From contig JBBMOL010000282.1 in the NCBI GenBank assembly GCA_037954665.1, positions 124,001 to 188,000 of the forward strand: a stretch of DNA of 64,000 nt, in the 5' to 3' direction. Made by a program: the position numbers and the translations under genes. This DNA comes from Laguncularia racemosa. Lineage: Eukaryota > Streptophyta > Magnoliopsida > Myrtales > Combretaceae. The notes under the pieces were generated by a model that worked only from the letters and a program-made list of their open reading frames with translations, made no database searches and had not been told where the DNA came from. Shown here piece by piece: positions 21,916-33,315 of this stretch. Positions within the stretch are counted from its first letter, which is position 1, and each line of letters starts with the position of its first letter.

Positions 21916-22860
21916 GGGTCTTCCCAAGACATGGAGAAGCAAAGACTCCATCATGGTGGTCGTAGACCACTTCAGTAAAATATCTCACTTCATACCTTGT
22001 CACAAAACCGATGATGCACTTGTTATTGCTAACTTTTTCTACAGCAAATTGTTAAGTTACATGGTGCTCCCCATAGCATATTGTCTAATAGAGAAACTAA
22101 ATTTCTCAACTTTTTCTAGAAGACACTTTGGTAGCGACTTAGTACTAAGCTTATGTATAGTACATCATGTCATCCTCAAACAGATGGCCAAATAGAGGTT
22201 GGCAATTGTACTCTTAGTGCTTTACTAAGAGCAATGGTTGGCGAGAATCTTACTGATTGGGACTTGTGTCTCCCTATTGTTGAGTTTGCTTACAATAGGT
22301 CGATGCATAGATCAACTGGTAAATCCCCCTTTGATGTCGTCTATGGCTATAATCCTACACTTCCATTGGATTTGATAACTAAACTGATAACAAAGGAGGA
22401 AAGATTGAGTAGAGTAAAGCGTTCCTAAGAGATTCAGAAGCTTCATCAAAAGACATCTAAACATCTTAAGAAGATTCAAGAACAGCAGAAACTTCAAGGC
22501 AACAAACATAGGAAGGCCAAGATTTTCAATCCAGGTAACTTAGTTTGGATTCATCTCAAGAAGGATCGATTTCCTCATAAGAAATCTCATAAGCTTTCTC
22601 TTAGAGCAGATAGACCTTTCAAGATTTTGGAGTGCATCAATAACAGTGCTTACAAGTTGGAATTACTAGCAGACTACGATGCTTCTAATACCTTCAATGT
22701 TTTAGATCTATCACCATACTTACCAAAAGATCTTCATGAAGACCCATCAGATTTGAGGGCAAATCTTTCATAGGCTCGAGGAGATGATGGTAATCAAGTC
22801 ATTTTAGTCACAGGGCCATTTACTCGAGCAAAAACTAAAGGACTATAGAATCTTACATTG
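21916..22860 (+). pseudogene. Chromovirus pol, piece 3: integrase core and C-terminus
   Basis: The reading resumes with GLPKTWRSKDSIMVVVDHFSK exactly where piece 2 stopped, allowing for the target duplication. The segment where SDRD is expected reads LIEK, so the second catalytic Asp is lost. The third catalytic Glu is kept in CHPQTDGQIEVGNCTL. The C-terminal domain follows (FNPGNLVWIHLKKDRFP-like, NNSAYKLELL), then DLRANLS and GDDGNQ, ending in TRAKTKG. The sequence GATGATGGTAATCAAG here, coding for GDDGNQ, corresponds to the start of the LTR in the non-autonomous gag-protease family. Confidence 0.9.
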
Positions 22861-24554
22861 AAAGTTCTACTTGATTAAATGGAACTTGAGGAGAATCTTC
22901 TAGTTTCTTCATTCCTTTTGCATAATTGCATTACCTTCAATTAGATGTATTTGTCAATACTGCAGGACGACAATCGAGTAAAATAAATAATTCAAAATAA
23001 GCATGGAACATTGGTGGCACATCTTTAAAGACCAGCGGTGTATCCACAAAGGCCGACGACTTAGCAAATTTAGGCTGGCAGTTTTTCCTAGGCGACTTAC
23101 AAATTTAAGTCGACTGCCTTATGTTGTTTCGAACTAGCTTTCCTTATATTTCAAACTTTCTTTATTTTTTTTTCTTTTATTTTAGCCAGGGTTTTCTCTT
23201 TTAGGAAGGATACTATAAATACCCTTGTAATAAAATACAAAGGACCTTTTTTTTTTGGAGATTAGAAATACAAGATTAGAATCTTTTACTTTCATTATTC
23301 TTATACTCTTATCAATCCTTAGATTATGGCGAGTAACAACATCAGAATTGTTGTGTGTCATATCAACAAAACCATGCTAGGAATATCCTCTTGTTAACAT
23401 GTTGATGTGCTCAAAACCACTTTCAAGCACAATCAAATGACTCAAGAAAAACAATTCTCAAGTCTCATACAAACCAGTTCAATGGACTAGGAAATTGCGT
23501 GACCCTAATGGAACTTTGATGAAATCCAATGGTTTAAAGATTCAATTAACTCCCACTAATGGTCAATTTCACTAATCAACAATAAGAACAAGAGAATTAC
23601 ACGTGAAATCGATGAAAAAGACAAGCACAAAAACCGTGAACTCAAATCCTTCCAACCATGCCAATTCACGCCAATCACTAAAGAGCAATTCAATCTCAAT
23701 GAACAATCAACCTTACAAGATGATTATCCAAGAATTACAATCACCAATATGTCCAAGAAAGATTCAAATCTACCCTAGATATGACTCACTAGAGAAGAAA
23801 TGAACATACAACAAAGATGAATCGATATGACTCACAATTCTCCTTTGTCGCAATCGCCACAATTCCAATTCTTGGGTTGAAATTGATAAGAGATTTTTGG
23901 AATTAGGAAACCCTAAGCCCTCTCACGTTAAGTGAAGTGTATAATCTGAAAAATGGCCTCCTCAAACCCTCTTCTAAGCAATTATTTATACTTGCTACAC
24001 CTAAGGTTAGAAAGTGGTCAAAATTACAAGTTTGCCACTTTTAAGGTGGCTAGTCCTAAATGAAAATTACAAGGAAATAAAAGTGTTCCAAAATGATTAT
24101 AACATAAATAGTCCATGCAAATGAAAAATATATAAAAGAAATTGGTCTTCAAGATGTCGGTCTTCTATAGGATTCATCGGCCCAACTCATCGCCGGTTCA
24201 AGTCGGTCCATGGATAACCCACAAGCTGAGTCTAAGTGAGTTTGTCCATCGCCCTATAAAATATGATAAGTGTGCCTGTTAGAAAACACAATACAAGAAT
24301 AATAGAAAAGAGGTTAATTTATAAATAATTCCGGGATCGATCTACTCAAAATGGGCCCTCATCACCAAAATTCGAATTCCTTTAGTTCTTGTCCTAATGA
24401 TAGGTCTTGTCGGATTTTGATTCCTATCATGTGTCATATCTGATAAAGGTTTTGGGCTTATTTTGCTATTGTGTTAATTTGTTTTGGATTGCTTGTTTCG
24501 AATTATTGGTTGGGTTTGTGATTGCTTGATTCTTCCTGGGGATTAGGCACATCA
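22861..24554 (+). repeat. Probable 3' LTR of the chromovirus, interrupted
   Basis: After the pol end come about 540 bp of non-coding sequence. A promoter-like stretch near 23210 (ctataaatacccttgtaat) is followed by a T-rich run. After an inserted LTR (23403-24429), 125 bp lead to ...GGATTAGGCACATCA at 24554. The same LTR terminus, TTAGGCACATCA, ends the gag-protease elements. The start of this LTR was not located. Confidence 0.5.
23403..24429 (-). repeat. LTR of the gag-protease family, minus strand, probably solo
   Basis: On the plus strand it runs TGATGTGC...GATTCCTATCA (1,027 bp). Flanks are CATGT and TGTGT, a 5-bp duplication differing by two transitions at best. A longer direct repeat, TGTGTCATATC, lies at 23354-23364 and 24430-24440, so the target history may be more complex. 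An inverted-repeat TATA element (one mismatch) is at 23988-24005. Confidence 0.7.
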
Positions 24555-24610
24555 CTTCCTCCCTTAGTGGATGAACCATTGACATGGAGTGCCCAGGTGA
24601 GCCTTCCATG

Positions 24611-25118
24611 AACATGTTAAGGCAATACAGAACTAAACCCTAGAGAACATGTTAAGGCAATAACTTTGAGGAGTGGTAAGAAGCTGCTTTCTAAAGTTTA
24701 GGAAGAAGAGAACGAGTAATTGAGTCGACCAAGGAGCCAGCTACCATCAAGAATAAGGGTAAACAACTAGATGAGCGAGATTCCACATCAATGTTCGTCC
24801 CAGAATACAAGCCCACCATTACCTATCCAGCTAAATTAAAGAAAGATAAGACTGTTGAACAGTATGGGAGATTCCTGGAAGTGTTTAAACAGTTGCATAT
24901 CAACCTTCCCCTAGTTAAGGTACTGACTCAAATGCCAAAATATGCAAAATTTTTAAAGGAATTGTTGTCAAACAAGAGGAAATTAGAAGAGTTTTCTACT
25001 GTAACTTTGGGAGGAAAGTGCTCAGCTGTGATCCAAAATAAACTACCTAGGAAGCTCAATGATCCTGGGAGTTTTACAATTCCTTGTCTTATTGGGATTT
25101 TATTAGAGGAAAAAAGCA
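24611..25118 (+). pseudogene. Athila-like gag C-terminus and protease N-terminus, truncated
   Basis: The reading starts abruptly with VKAITLRSGKKL (about 24655), the conserved motif at the gag-protease border of Athila/Tat elements. Everything upstream (5' LTR, primer site, capsid) is absent. An 18-bp word, gaacatgttaaggcaata, occurs twice, 38 bp apart, at the truncation. The next part (24791 onward) includes INLPLVKVLTQMPKYAKFLKELL and GSFTIPCLIG. A frameshift near 25115 separates it from the protease core. Confidence 0.85.
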
Positions 25119-25679
25119 TTGGCAGATTTGGGAGCAAGCATCAACCTTATGCCTTACCAATTATTTAAAAAGCTAGGGTTTAGGGAACCCAAGCCAACAA
25201 GAATGAGCTTGCTATTGGCCGACCGATCAGTAAAATTCCCAAGGGGGGTAGTGGAAGATGTGCTAGTAAAAGTCCAAGACTTCATTTTTCCAGCAGACTT
25301 CGTCATCCTTGATATGGAAGCTGACGTAGAGATTCCTCTCATCCTAGGAAGACCATTTCTGGCTACAGCAAGGGTTGTGATAGACGTAGGAGATGGGAAG
25401 TTGGTCCTGCGAGTGGGGAATGAAAAGGTCATAGTAAAGATGCCAGATGTTCTAAAACAAAGTATGCATCATGATGATACATGTTTTGCTGTGGATTACC
25501 TTGATTTAACGGTGTCTGATGCTACGGGAGAGTTGTTGGCTGATGATGAAGTGGAGTTTTGCTTAATGAGTGGGGGAGAAGAAGAATTCGAAAGTGAGGT
25601 ATTAAGATCAATTGTAAAGCAGCTTAATGACCATGTTGAATTAAAAAAAAAAAAAAAGATAGAGGCTTTGAGGATATAA
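25119..25679 (+). pseudogene. Athila-like aspartic protease
   Basis: The active-site motif is DLGASINLMP, the Athila/Tat variant in which the catalytic triad is D-L-G. The second half has VILDMEADVEIPLILGRPFLAT, the conserved retropepsin C-terminal motif. The frame ends after an A14 run (about 25643-25656) that encodes a lysine tract and may be the site of slippage. Protease and RT are in different frames, so an indel lies between 25640 and 25730. Confidence 0.88.
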
Positions 25680-27240
25680 ATTATTCCAACATCCACAAGT
25701 CTAAGCAATCTATAGAGGAACCCCCTGAATTGGAGCTCAAACAACTACCAAGTTATCTTCAATATGCATTCTTGGAAGACGATTCTAAACTTCCAGTTAT
25801 CATATCTTCGAATCTCAACAAGGATCAGAAGGAGAAGCTCTTATTTGTTCTTGGTCAACATAAGAAAGCTATTGCCTGGAAGATGGCTGATATAAAGGGC
25901 ATTAGTCCCTCATTTTGTACCCATAAAATCTTGTTGGAAGATGATGTTAAGCCTGTGATCCAACCCTAGCGTAGACTTAACCCAAACATGAGGGACGTGG
26001 TAAAAAAAGTAGTAAAACTACTTGATGAGGGGATGATATACCCAATCTCTGATAGCCCATGGGTAAGTCCTGTACATGTTGTTCCAAAGAAGGGTGGTAT
26101 GACCATTGTGCGAAATGAAAAAAATGAGCTTATTCCTATGAGAACAGTCACTGGGAGGAGATTATGCATTGATTATCGCAAACTCAATGAGGCCACTAGA
26201 AAAGATCACTTCCCTCTTCCATTCATTGATTAAATGCTGGAGAGGCTGGCTGGGCACGATTACTATTGTTTCCTGGATGGAATGTCCGGGTATTTTCAAA
26301 TCCCCATTGCACCAGAAGATCAGGAAAAGACAACGTTCACTTGTCCATTTAGGACCTTTACTTATCGATGGATGCCTTTTGGATTGTGCAATGCACCAGC
26401 CACCTTACAAAGATGAATGTTAGCCATCTTTGAAGACATGATTGAAGATAGTATGGAGGTATACATGGATGATTTTTTCAGTTTATGGGGACTCCTTTGA
26501 TGAATGCCTTGATCATTTGAAGCTAGTCTTGCAAAGATGTGAGGACACTAATCTGGTGTTGAACTGGGAGAAGTGTCATTTTATAACACAAGAAAGGATT
26601 GTGCTAGGCCATAAAATATCTAAGAAGGGAATTGAAGTGGATGAGGCGAAGGTGGAAGCAATATCTAAACTTCCTCCACCATCTTCAATAAAGGCAATAA
26701 GAGCTTCCTGGGCCATGCCGGTTTTTATCGTCGATTTATCAAAGATTTTTCAAGGATTGCAAGGCCGTTGACAAAGCTCTTAGAAAAAGTTGCCCCTTTT
26801 AAATTCACTCAAGGATGCCTTGATGCCTTCAACCTTCTTAAGGAAAAACTTACTCATGCTCCTATTATTGTCACACCAGATTGGAGTCTTCCCTTCGAGT
26901 TGATGTGTAATGCAAGTGATCTAGCTGTTGGGGTTGTGCTAGGACAACGCAAGGATAAATATTTCCAACCCATCCATTATACAAGCAAGACATTGAATTT
27001 CGCACAAGAGAACTATACAATAACTAAAAAGGAATTCTTGGCGGTTGTCTTTGCTTTAGATAAATTCCGCCCCTATCTCATTTTATCCAAGGTCGTAGTA
27101 TATACGGACCATTCAGCTTTGAAGTACTTGTTAACAAAGCAAGATGCCAAACCGCGTCTCATAAGATGGATCTTACTCCTCCAAGAATTCGACTTGGAGA
27201 TTAAAGACAAGAAGGGTTTCCGAGAACTTAGCAGCTGATC
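25680..27240 (+). pseudogene. Athila-like reverse transcriptase and RNase H
   Basis: RT signatures in order: SPWVSPVHVVPKKGGMT, GRRLCIDYRKLNEATRKDHF, FLDGMSGYFQIPIAPEDQE, MPFGLCNAPATLQ and YMDDF (about 26462), so the catalytic Asp pair is kept. A T-run directly after it (26474-26479) carries a one-base frameshift. Another frameshift lies near 26700 (KAIR...). RNase H has FELMCNASDLAVGVVLGQ, YTITKKEFLAVVFALDKFRPY and YTDHSALKYLL. Stops are few (about 25968, 26231, 26414). It is the best-preserved pol gene of the window and fits the Athila branch by its pre-RT and RT wording. Confidence 0.92.
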
Positions 27241-28607
27241 ATCTGTCAAGGTTGGAAAATCCACACTAACAAAAGTTCAATGATTCAGACATCAATGACG
27301 AGTTTCCAGAGGAGAGATTGTTTGTGGTTTGTTCTTTGGAAGAATCTAGCACACCATGGTTCGCTGACATCGCCAATTATTTAGTGGCTAAGGTTCTCCC
27401 CAAAGACTTGAATTATCATCAAAAGAAGAAGTTCTTTGCCGACTTGAAACACTACTTTTAGGAGGATCCATATTTGTTTCGGGTTTGTGCCGATCATTTA
27501 ATCGGGGGGTGTGTCTCTCGGGAAGAAGGATGGAAGATTCTTTTCCACTGTCATTTTGGACCGACCAAAGGTCATCACAGTGCTAACCAAAATGCCCACA
27601 AGGTTTTGGAGTCGGGTTTTTATTGGCCTTCATTGTTTAAAGATGCTCAAAGTTGTGTAGCACAATGTGATAGCTGTCAAAGGGCTGGAAATATGTCAAG
27701 AAGAGATGAAATGCCCTAACAATACATCCTTGAGTGTGAAGTGTTTGACGTATGGGGTATTGACTTCATGGGACCTTTTCCGCCCTCTTTTGGAAACAAG
27801 TACATATTGGTTGTTGTGGATTATGTGAGCAAATGGGTTGAAGCACAAGCTTTGACAACAAATGACTCTAGGGTGGTGGTAAAGTTCCATAAAAAGCTTT
27901 TCTGTAGGTTTGGGTCCCCACGAGCGCTTATTAGCGACAGAGGCACTCACTTCTGTAATACTCAAATTGAGAAGGTGCTAAAAAGATATGGGGTTACTCA
28001 TAGGCTTGCCACCCCATATCACCCCCAAACTAGTGGACAAGTAGAGGTGTCGAATAGAGAATTAAAGCGCATCCTAGAGAAAACTGTAGCACACCATAGG
28101 CGGGACTGGGCTGAAAGATTGGATGAGGCGTTGTGAGCCTATAGAACCGCCTATAAAACACTGCTGGGATCTACTCCCTATCGGCTTGTGTATGGTAAGG
28201 CATGCCACCTCCTCGTCGGAATCGAGCACAAGGCCTATTGGGCTATTAAATCAATCAATTTGGATCTTGGGAAGGCCGGGATACAAAGATGGATGCAACT
28301 CAATGAGTTGGATGAGTGGAGACTCATGACCTATGAGAATAACTTCACCTATAAAGAAAGAGCAAAGAGGTATCATGATTCTAGAATACAACACCTAAAA
28401 CGTTTCAAGGAGGGTGACTTTATTCTACTCTTTAACTCAAGATTGAAGTTGTTTCAAGGCAAGCTGAAGTCCAGATGGTTGGGCCCTTTTAGGGTAAGGA
28501 AAGTCTTCCCCTATGGCGTGGTTGAGATTAAACACCCCGACAAGGGCATCTTCAAGGTAAATGGTCAAAGGCTTAAATTATACCATGGTGAAACAAAAGG
28601 TTTTTAG
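27241..28607 (+). pseudogene. Athila-like integrase
   Basis: After RNase H come ADHLSRLENPH, a linker, and the zinc-binding domain ending in CVAQCDSCQRAGN. The catalytic core keeps all three acidic residues: D in VWGIDFMGPF, D in LISDRGTHF and E in GQVEVSNRELKRILEK. The C-terminal domain (FKEGDFILLFNSRLKLF, GKLKSRWLGPFRV) runs to the stop at 28605-28607. Three premature stops (about 27460, 27717, 28134) interrupt the frame; at the first two Q or another residue is expected. Confidence 0.92.
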
Positions 28608-31247
28608 AGAAAAAGAAGAGTTTACTCTCTTTCCCCCATCCACTTGAAGTGATTTCAAGACGTCGAGCTAACGACTTTAAACAAAGCGTCTTTTGGAAGG
28701 CTGTCTGGGCCTATCTCTATCTTTTTCTTTTGAATCTATATGTTTAGTTTATCTTTCCACGCTTTTTGATTGTATAGAAGCTGCGTTTTGGATCTTTTAC
28801 AACTTCCTAAAGTAGAGAACTTTGAGGATTTTTTATTACGAAGGGCAGGTTGACCCATGAGGAGCTTGGGAGGTGCATCTTGGGTTGAGGAATTCACCAC
28901 ATTTCATTCCAGAGGTAAATACAAGGTAAGAAGCAAAAAGATTTTTCTGATACGCCCATACACCCCCGTATGGAATCCATACAGGGCCGCATCAACCTAG
29001 GCCAACCCCCAAAAATGCACAGAAAGCGCTACGCCCCTTCCATACGGGGCGTATGGACTGGAAACACTATGCACTTGTTTTTTTTTTTTTTGAAAAAAAA
29101 AACACTCCCTTGCTCTCTCGTTTCAGATTTTACCTCTCATCTTTGTCTCTCTCTCTTTCTTCCTCGCAAGCTCTCACTCTCCTTCACTACACACACATAA
29201 AACTTCACAAAATCATCTTCTTCTTTCTCTTTTCCACCTCTTAAGGCATGTTAAAGATTATATCTTGTTATGCACCTCAAGACGACACCTCCCAACGGCT
29301 GGATGCAGATGAAGTGTGAAAGCTTCGCAAGAAAAATAAAAGCCTGAAATAATATATCCGAGCTTTTGCCAGCAAACTAAAAGTCAAAGTAACTAATTAC
29401 ATTTCATCATCCTCCTCATCTAGCGATGATGGAGATGGAGGTCAGCATGTCAGAGGGGAGGGAGAAAAGAGTGGAAGTCAAGGTGAAGAAGAGGATGACA
29501 CAAAGCAGCAAATAGACGAATATCAGGAGGAAGTAGAGATTAAGGAGGAAGCCTAGTCCTCTTAGCTATCAGCTTTCTTTTTCTTCAGTTCTTTTTTTTT
29601 TTTTTAGTTAACTATGTGAGAGAGAGAGCAAACTTTGTAACTTTTTCTATCTTTAGACTCTTGCCTCACTTTGTTTCTTTTTAGTTAACTGTCTTACTTT
29701 CCCTTTCTTGTGGACATCAGTAACTTTTGTGGATGCAGAGATCGTAGATTCTGCTTCACTTTTGCTGCAAGAACTTTTTAACTTTCTTGTTTCTCAACTC
29801 GTGGTGATTCGTGAGGTCGATTTGTGCTGACCAGGCTCAGGGGACTACTAGTTCTTTTCTTTCCTTATCATATAATAACTTGTTGATGCATTTGTTTTCT
29901 CTTACCTCGGAATTATATGTCAAGACATTGGGGACAATGTCTCATTTAACTGTGGGGGAGAAGAATGGGATTCATTGTAGAAGGAAGAAAAATGAACTAG
30001 GAGTGGTTGAGGTCCGGCAAAAAGATAGAAAATTTTTCAAAAATTTTCTTTTATCATTGCATTTGTGGGAAATTTCTTTTCAAATTTTTCTATTTATTCA
30101 TCCCTGATGGAAAAAGACAATTTAGCATTTAATAAGGGATTGACTTTGAAAGCCTATCTTGTAATGCACTTTAGTCATGTTGGATTGTGTTAACTTGGCC
30201 AAAATTGTGGGATGAAATCCTTGTGAAGCAAGTTTACCCATTGCTTAACGTTGGATTTTGGAAATAGGATTAGTTCAGGATCCTTAGAGAAAGGTCAATT
30301 AGTTTAACTTTGGGAAGTTTTCTAGGAGGGTTAGTTCTCTTTTGAATTTCTAGAGAGCCATTTAACCCTCAAAGAAGGGGCAAATGAGGTAGTCTTCTTA
30401 GTGATTCATTCTTAAGAAATCTCTTTAATCTTTAAATCAATAAAAGTAAATAGAATTCTTTTAGTATGGGCGGGCTTTGGTCCCTCAGAAGAGCAAAGTC
30501 TAACCCCTCTACTAACTATTTAAATAACTTCCCTAAAGGTTAAGGTAATAGAGGTTCGTTGGGGTCCCTTTAAAACCTAGTCACCTAAGGTCGTCTGGCT
30601 TGGGATCGGCCGACCGAGGAAATTACCAAAACAAGATGGGAAAGTAAAAAAAAAAAAAAAATTGAAGGATTCTTCCAACTCGAGTAATTAAGTCCGTAGG
30701 GACGCCTTCATTTGAGGGATAACGTCTATTAACTTGGGTGATGAACCTGAGATTATCGGCTGAAAGCTCGCTACATGGGTTGCGGGATCCAATTTAATTA
30801 AAGAGCTGACCAAAAATAAACCCTTGAAGAGATCTTTATAGAAGGGAGAAGCTAGGTGGAGTACCGATGTAGTCTACTTTCTTTTCGGGTTACTTTGCTT
30901 GGACAGATTGCCTAAAGGATCATATCCTCCTAAATAACTTTTCAAAGTGGACTAATTCTCCTTTTTGTCTATTTGAACTTGCAATTAATCGTAGTTTTGG
31001 AAGTTAACCTTAACAATAGGGATAAAAGCTTGATTTACATTGATTAGTTCTAGACTTTTGGCTGAAGTTTTTTCTGTTCAATTTTCTTGATAAGGTGTAA
31101 CATAAGTTAGAAGAAAGAGGAATCCTTTTGTGTTTCAAAGTTTATATCTAATGAATGTTGATGATTTTCTGTTTTGTAAGTCCTCATTGAATTGAGCATT
31201 TATCTATTATGCTTGAGGACAAGCAAAGAATCAAGTGTAGGGGAATT
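28608..31247 (+). other. Long 3' non-coding interior of the Athila-like element
   Basis: Autonomous Athila elements often carry extra sequence between integrase and the 3' LTR. Here 2.6 kb hold no intact ORF. Visible pieces: hairpins CCATACaccccc-GTATGG (28956-28973) and CCATACG-ggg-CGTATGG (29040-29056) that resemble the LTR at 31430-31560; a fading acidic, Ser-rich coding remnant at about 29270-29555 ending in EEVEIKEEA; and a secondary purine tract tgtgggggagaag (29951-29963) after gacattggggacaatgtc (29918-29935). The conserved phrase cttgaggacaagcaa lies just before the final polypurine tract. Confidence 0.7.
31235..31247 (+). promoter_or_regulatory. Polypurine tract of the Athila-like element
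   Basis: The tract agtgtaggggaat/tt directly precedes the LTR start TGATGAAGG at 31248. The wording matches that before the LTR at 39343 (aagtgtgggggaattt). Confidence 0.75.
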
Positions 31248-32584
31248 TGATGAAGGACGAAACACTCTTAATTCTTAGATGATTTCAAGTTCTTTTTGTT
31301 GTAAATCGAGTGGCAATCATTTAGAATTGGTACTTAATAGCATAATGTATTGCTTTCCGATAATGTGGAACCTATCACGAAGAAATCAATTGGATTCATC
31401 AAGAAAAGAAAAGGAAAAGCCAAGCTTTTTGCCCATACAACCCATATGGGCCTAGAAAACGCAGGGTAATTTCATACGACCTTGTATGGAGGGGCATATG
31501 GAGCATCAATTTCAAGCACAAAGACCGCTACACCCCTTCCATACGGGGCATATAGATCAGCCGCAACTTTAATTTTCCTGATATTTGCCCCCTTTCTCTT
31601 ACTTTGTACATGTCTATATATATATTTTTAAGTGGAGAGAGAAAAGAGAGGTAGACCAAGGGTTTTATTCTTAACACATATCTCACTTTTCTCTCTTAGA
31701 GCAACAACACAAGAGGATCCTTGTCTTAACTAAAGCATTCAAGATTCAAACTTCCAGGTGGTAATCATGAACTCTAGTTGCTCTCCTATCAATTGTATTT
31801 ACATTTTTTGTCTCATGGAGGAGTAATCTAGAGATCTAGATCTCTTTTGAAACCATTCTTGTCATGTGATGAAGGATTGATCTTAATGAAGACATATTGA
31901 TGTTCTTTTGTTTCATTACTTGTTCTTGATGTGTATCTTAGATTTATTTTTTCGAAGTATGAATCTATGTTTGATTTCATTCAAGTTGATTGAGAAATTG
32001 CTTGTATGATTAGATCTAAGGGTAATGAATGAGATTTGATCATGATTCTAGAGATAGGATAACGAAAATCTTCTGTTTACCAACCGAACGGTGAGAGAGT
32101 CAAGTGCTTCATGCAATCCTAGGTTGCTATTAGTTGAGAAGAGATTCTAACGGATAAACCTAGGATTAGATAAGCTAATATATTTGAGAGAACTGTTAGT
32201 TTGACTAATGAAACTCTACAGTTTAAGAACTGGATTGTTTAATCTTTTGTTTCTAATGATTCGCATGGCATGAATGGGATTAGAGAGAGATCTAGGTTGC
32301 TTAGCTGTTGATTCAAACTCATGTTTTGTTAAGTTGCTCTTCTTTAGCTCAGTACATTTTATAATTTGTCTCTTTTAGTTAAGCTCATTAAATCATTCAC
32401 TCGCCTTGATCGGTTGGATAATAGGAACGGAGTAAGTATTAGTAATTGGTGAACTTTAATCTCCTTGGAACGACCCTGATTTCGAACACTATACTATGCT
32501 ACAATAGGTGTGCTTGCCTATTGCATCGTAGTTGGAAGCAAAGAACAGGTTTATAAATTATTAAGCTATACTCCGCAACGATCA
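31248..32584 (+). repeat. 3' LTR of the Athila-like element
   Basis: It is 1,337 bp, TGATGAAGG...CGCAACGATCA, with the TGAT/ATCA ends shared by the other Athila-like LTRs here. A TATA-like run is at about 31614-31628. Short inverted words around ATACGGGGC occur at 31430-31560. There is no 5' mate in the window. It abuts, at 32585, an LTR fragment of the gag-protease family, into which it probably inserted; the matching left half is missing. Confidence 0.75.
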
Positions 32585-33315
32585 CCAATCAATCTTTTAA
32601 CATAATAGATAATTACAAATGCAATCAAAATTTGACCAAGAACAATCCAATTCAACCCTAGATATAACTCACTAGTGATGAAAAGGAAAATTGCAACAAA
32701 GAGAATTGATATTACTCACAATTCACTTTGAAGCCATTCGCCACAATCTCAATTTTGGGATTGAAATTGATAAGTGCAAATTGGAATTAGGAAACCTTAA
32801 CCCTCAACACGTGAAGTGTTTGTTTTTTTCTGAAAATTATCAAAAGTCCCTCAAAACCTTATTTAAGCAAGTATTTATACTTGCTCCCTTTAAAGTTAAA
32901 AAGTGTTCAAAATTACAACTATACCACTTTAGGGTGGCCAGTCCTAAAAATACCTATTACAACCAAATAAAAGTGTCCAAAAACCTTACAACATAAATGA
33001 TTCAAATAAATAAATTATAAGTGAAAATAGTCTTCAACATCCTAGTTCTTCAATAGGATTCGTCCGCCCAGCTCATCGCTGATTCAAGTCGGTCCATAGA
33101 TAACCTACAAGCTAAGTCTTAGTGAGTTTGTCCATCACCTAGTAAAGCCTGATAAGTGTGCCCGTTGGAATATACAATACATGAGTAATTGAAAAGAGGT
33201 TAGTAAACAAATAATTCCGAGGTCGATTTACTCAAAAAGGACCCTCATTGCCCAGATTTGAAATCCTTTGGCTCCTACCTTAATGATAAGTCTTGTAGGA
33301 TTTTGATTCTTACCA
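32585..33315 (-). repeat. Truncated LTR of the gag-protease family, minus strand
   Basis: It matches the second two-thirds of the LTRs at 45394-46373 and 3678-6406 (ccctagatataactcactag, then the inverted-repeat TATA at 32867-32884). It ends GATTTTGATTCTTACCA at 33315. The first third is cut off by the Athila-like LTR. Its terminal TTTTGATTCTTA(T/C)CA is also present at the end of the adjacent 507-bp repeat units. Confidence 0.8.
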
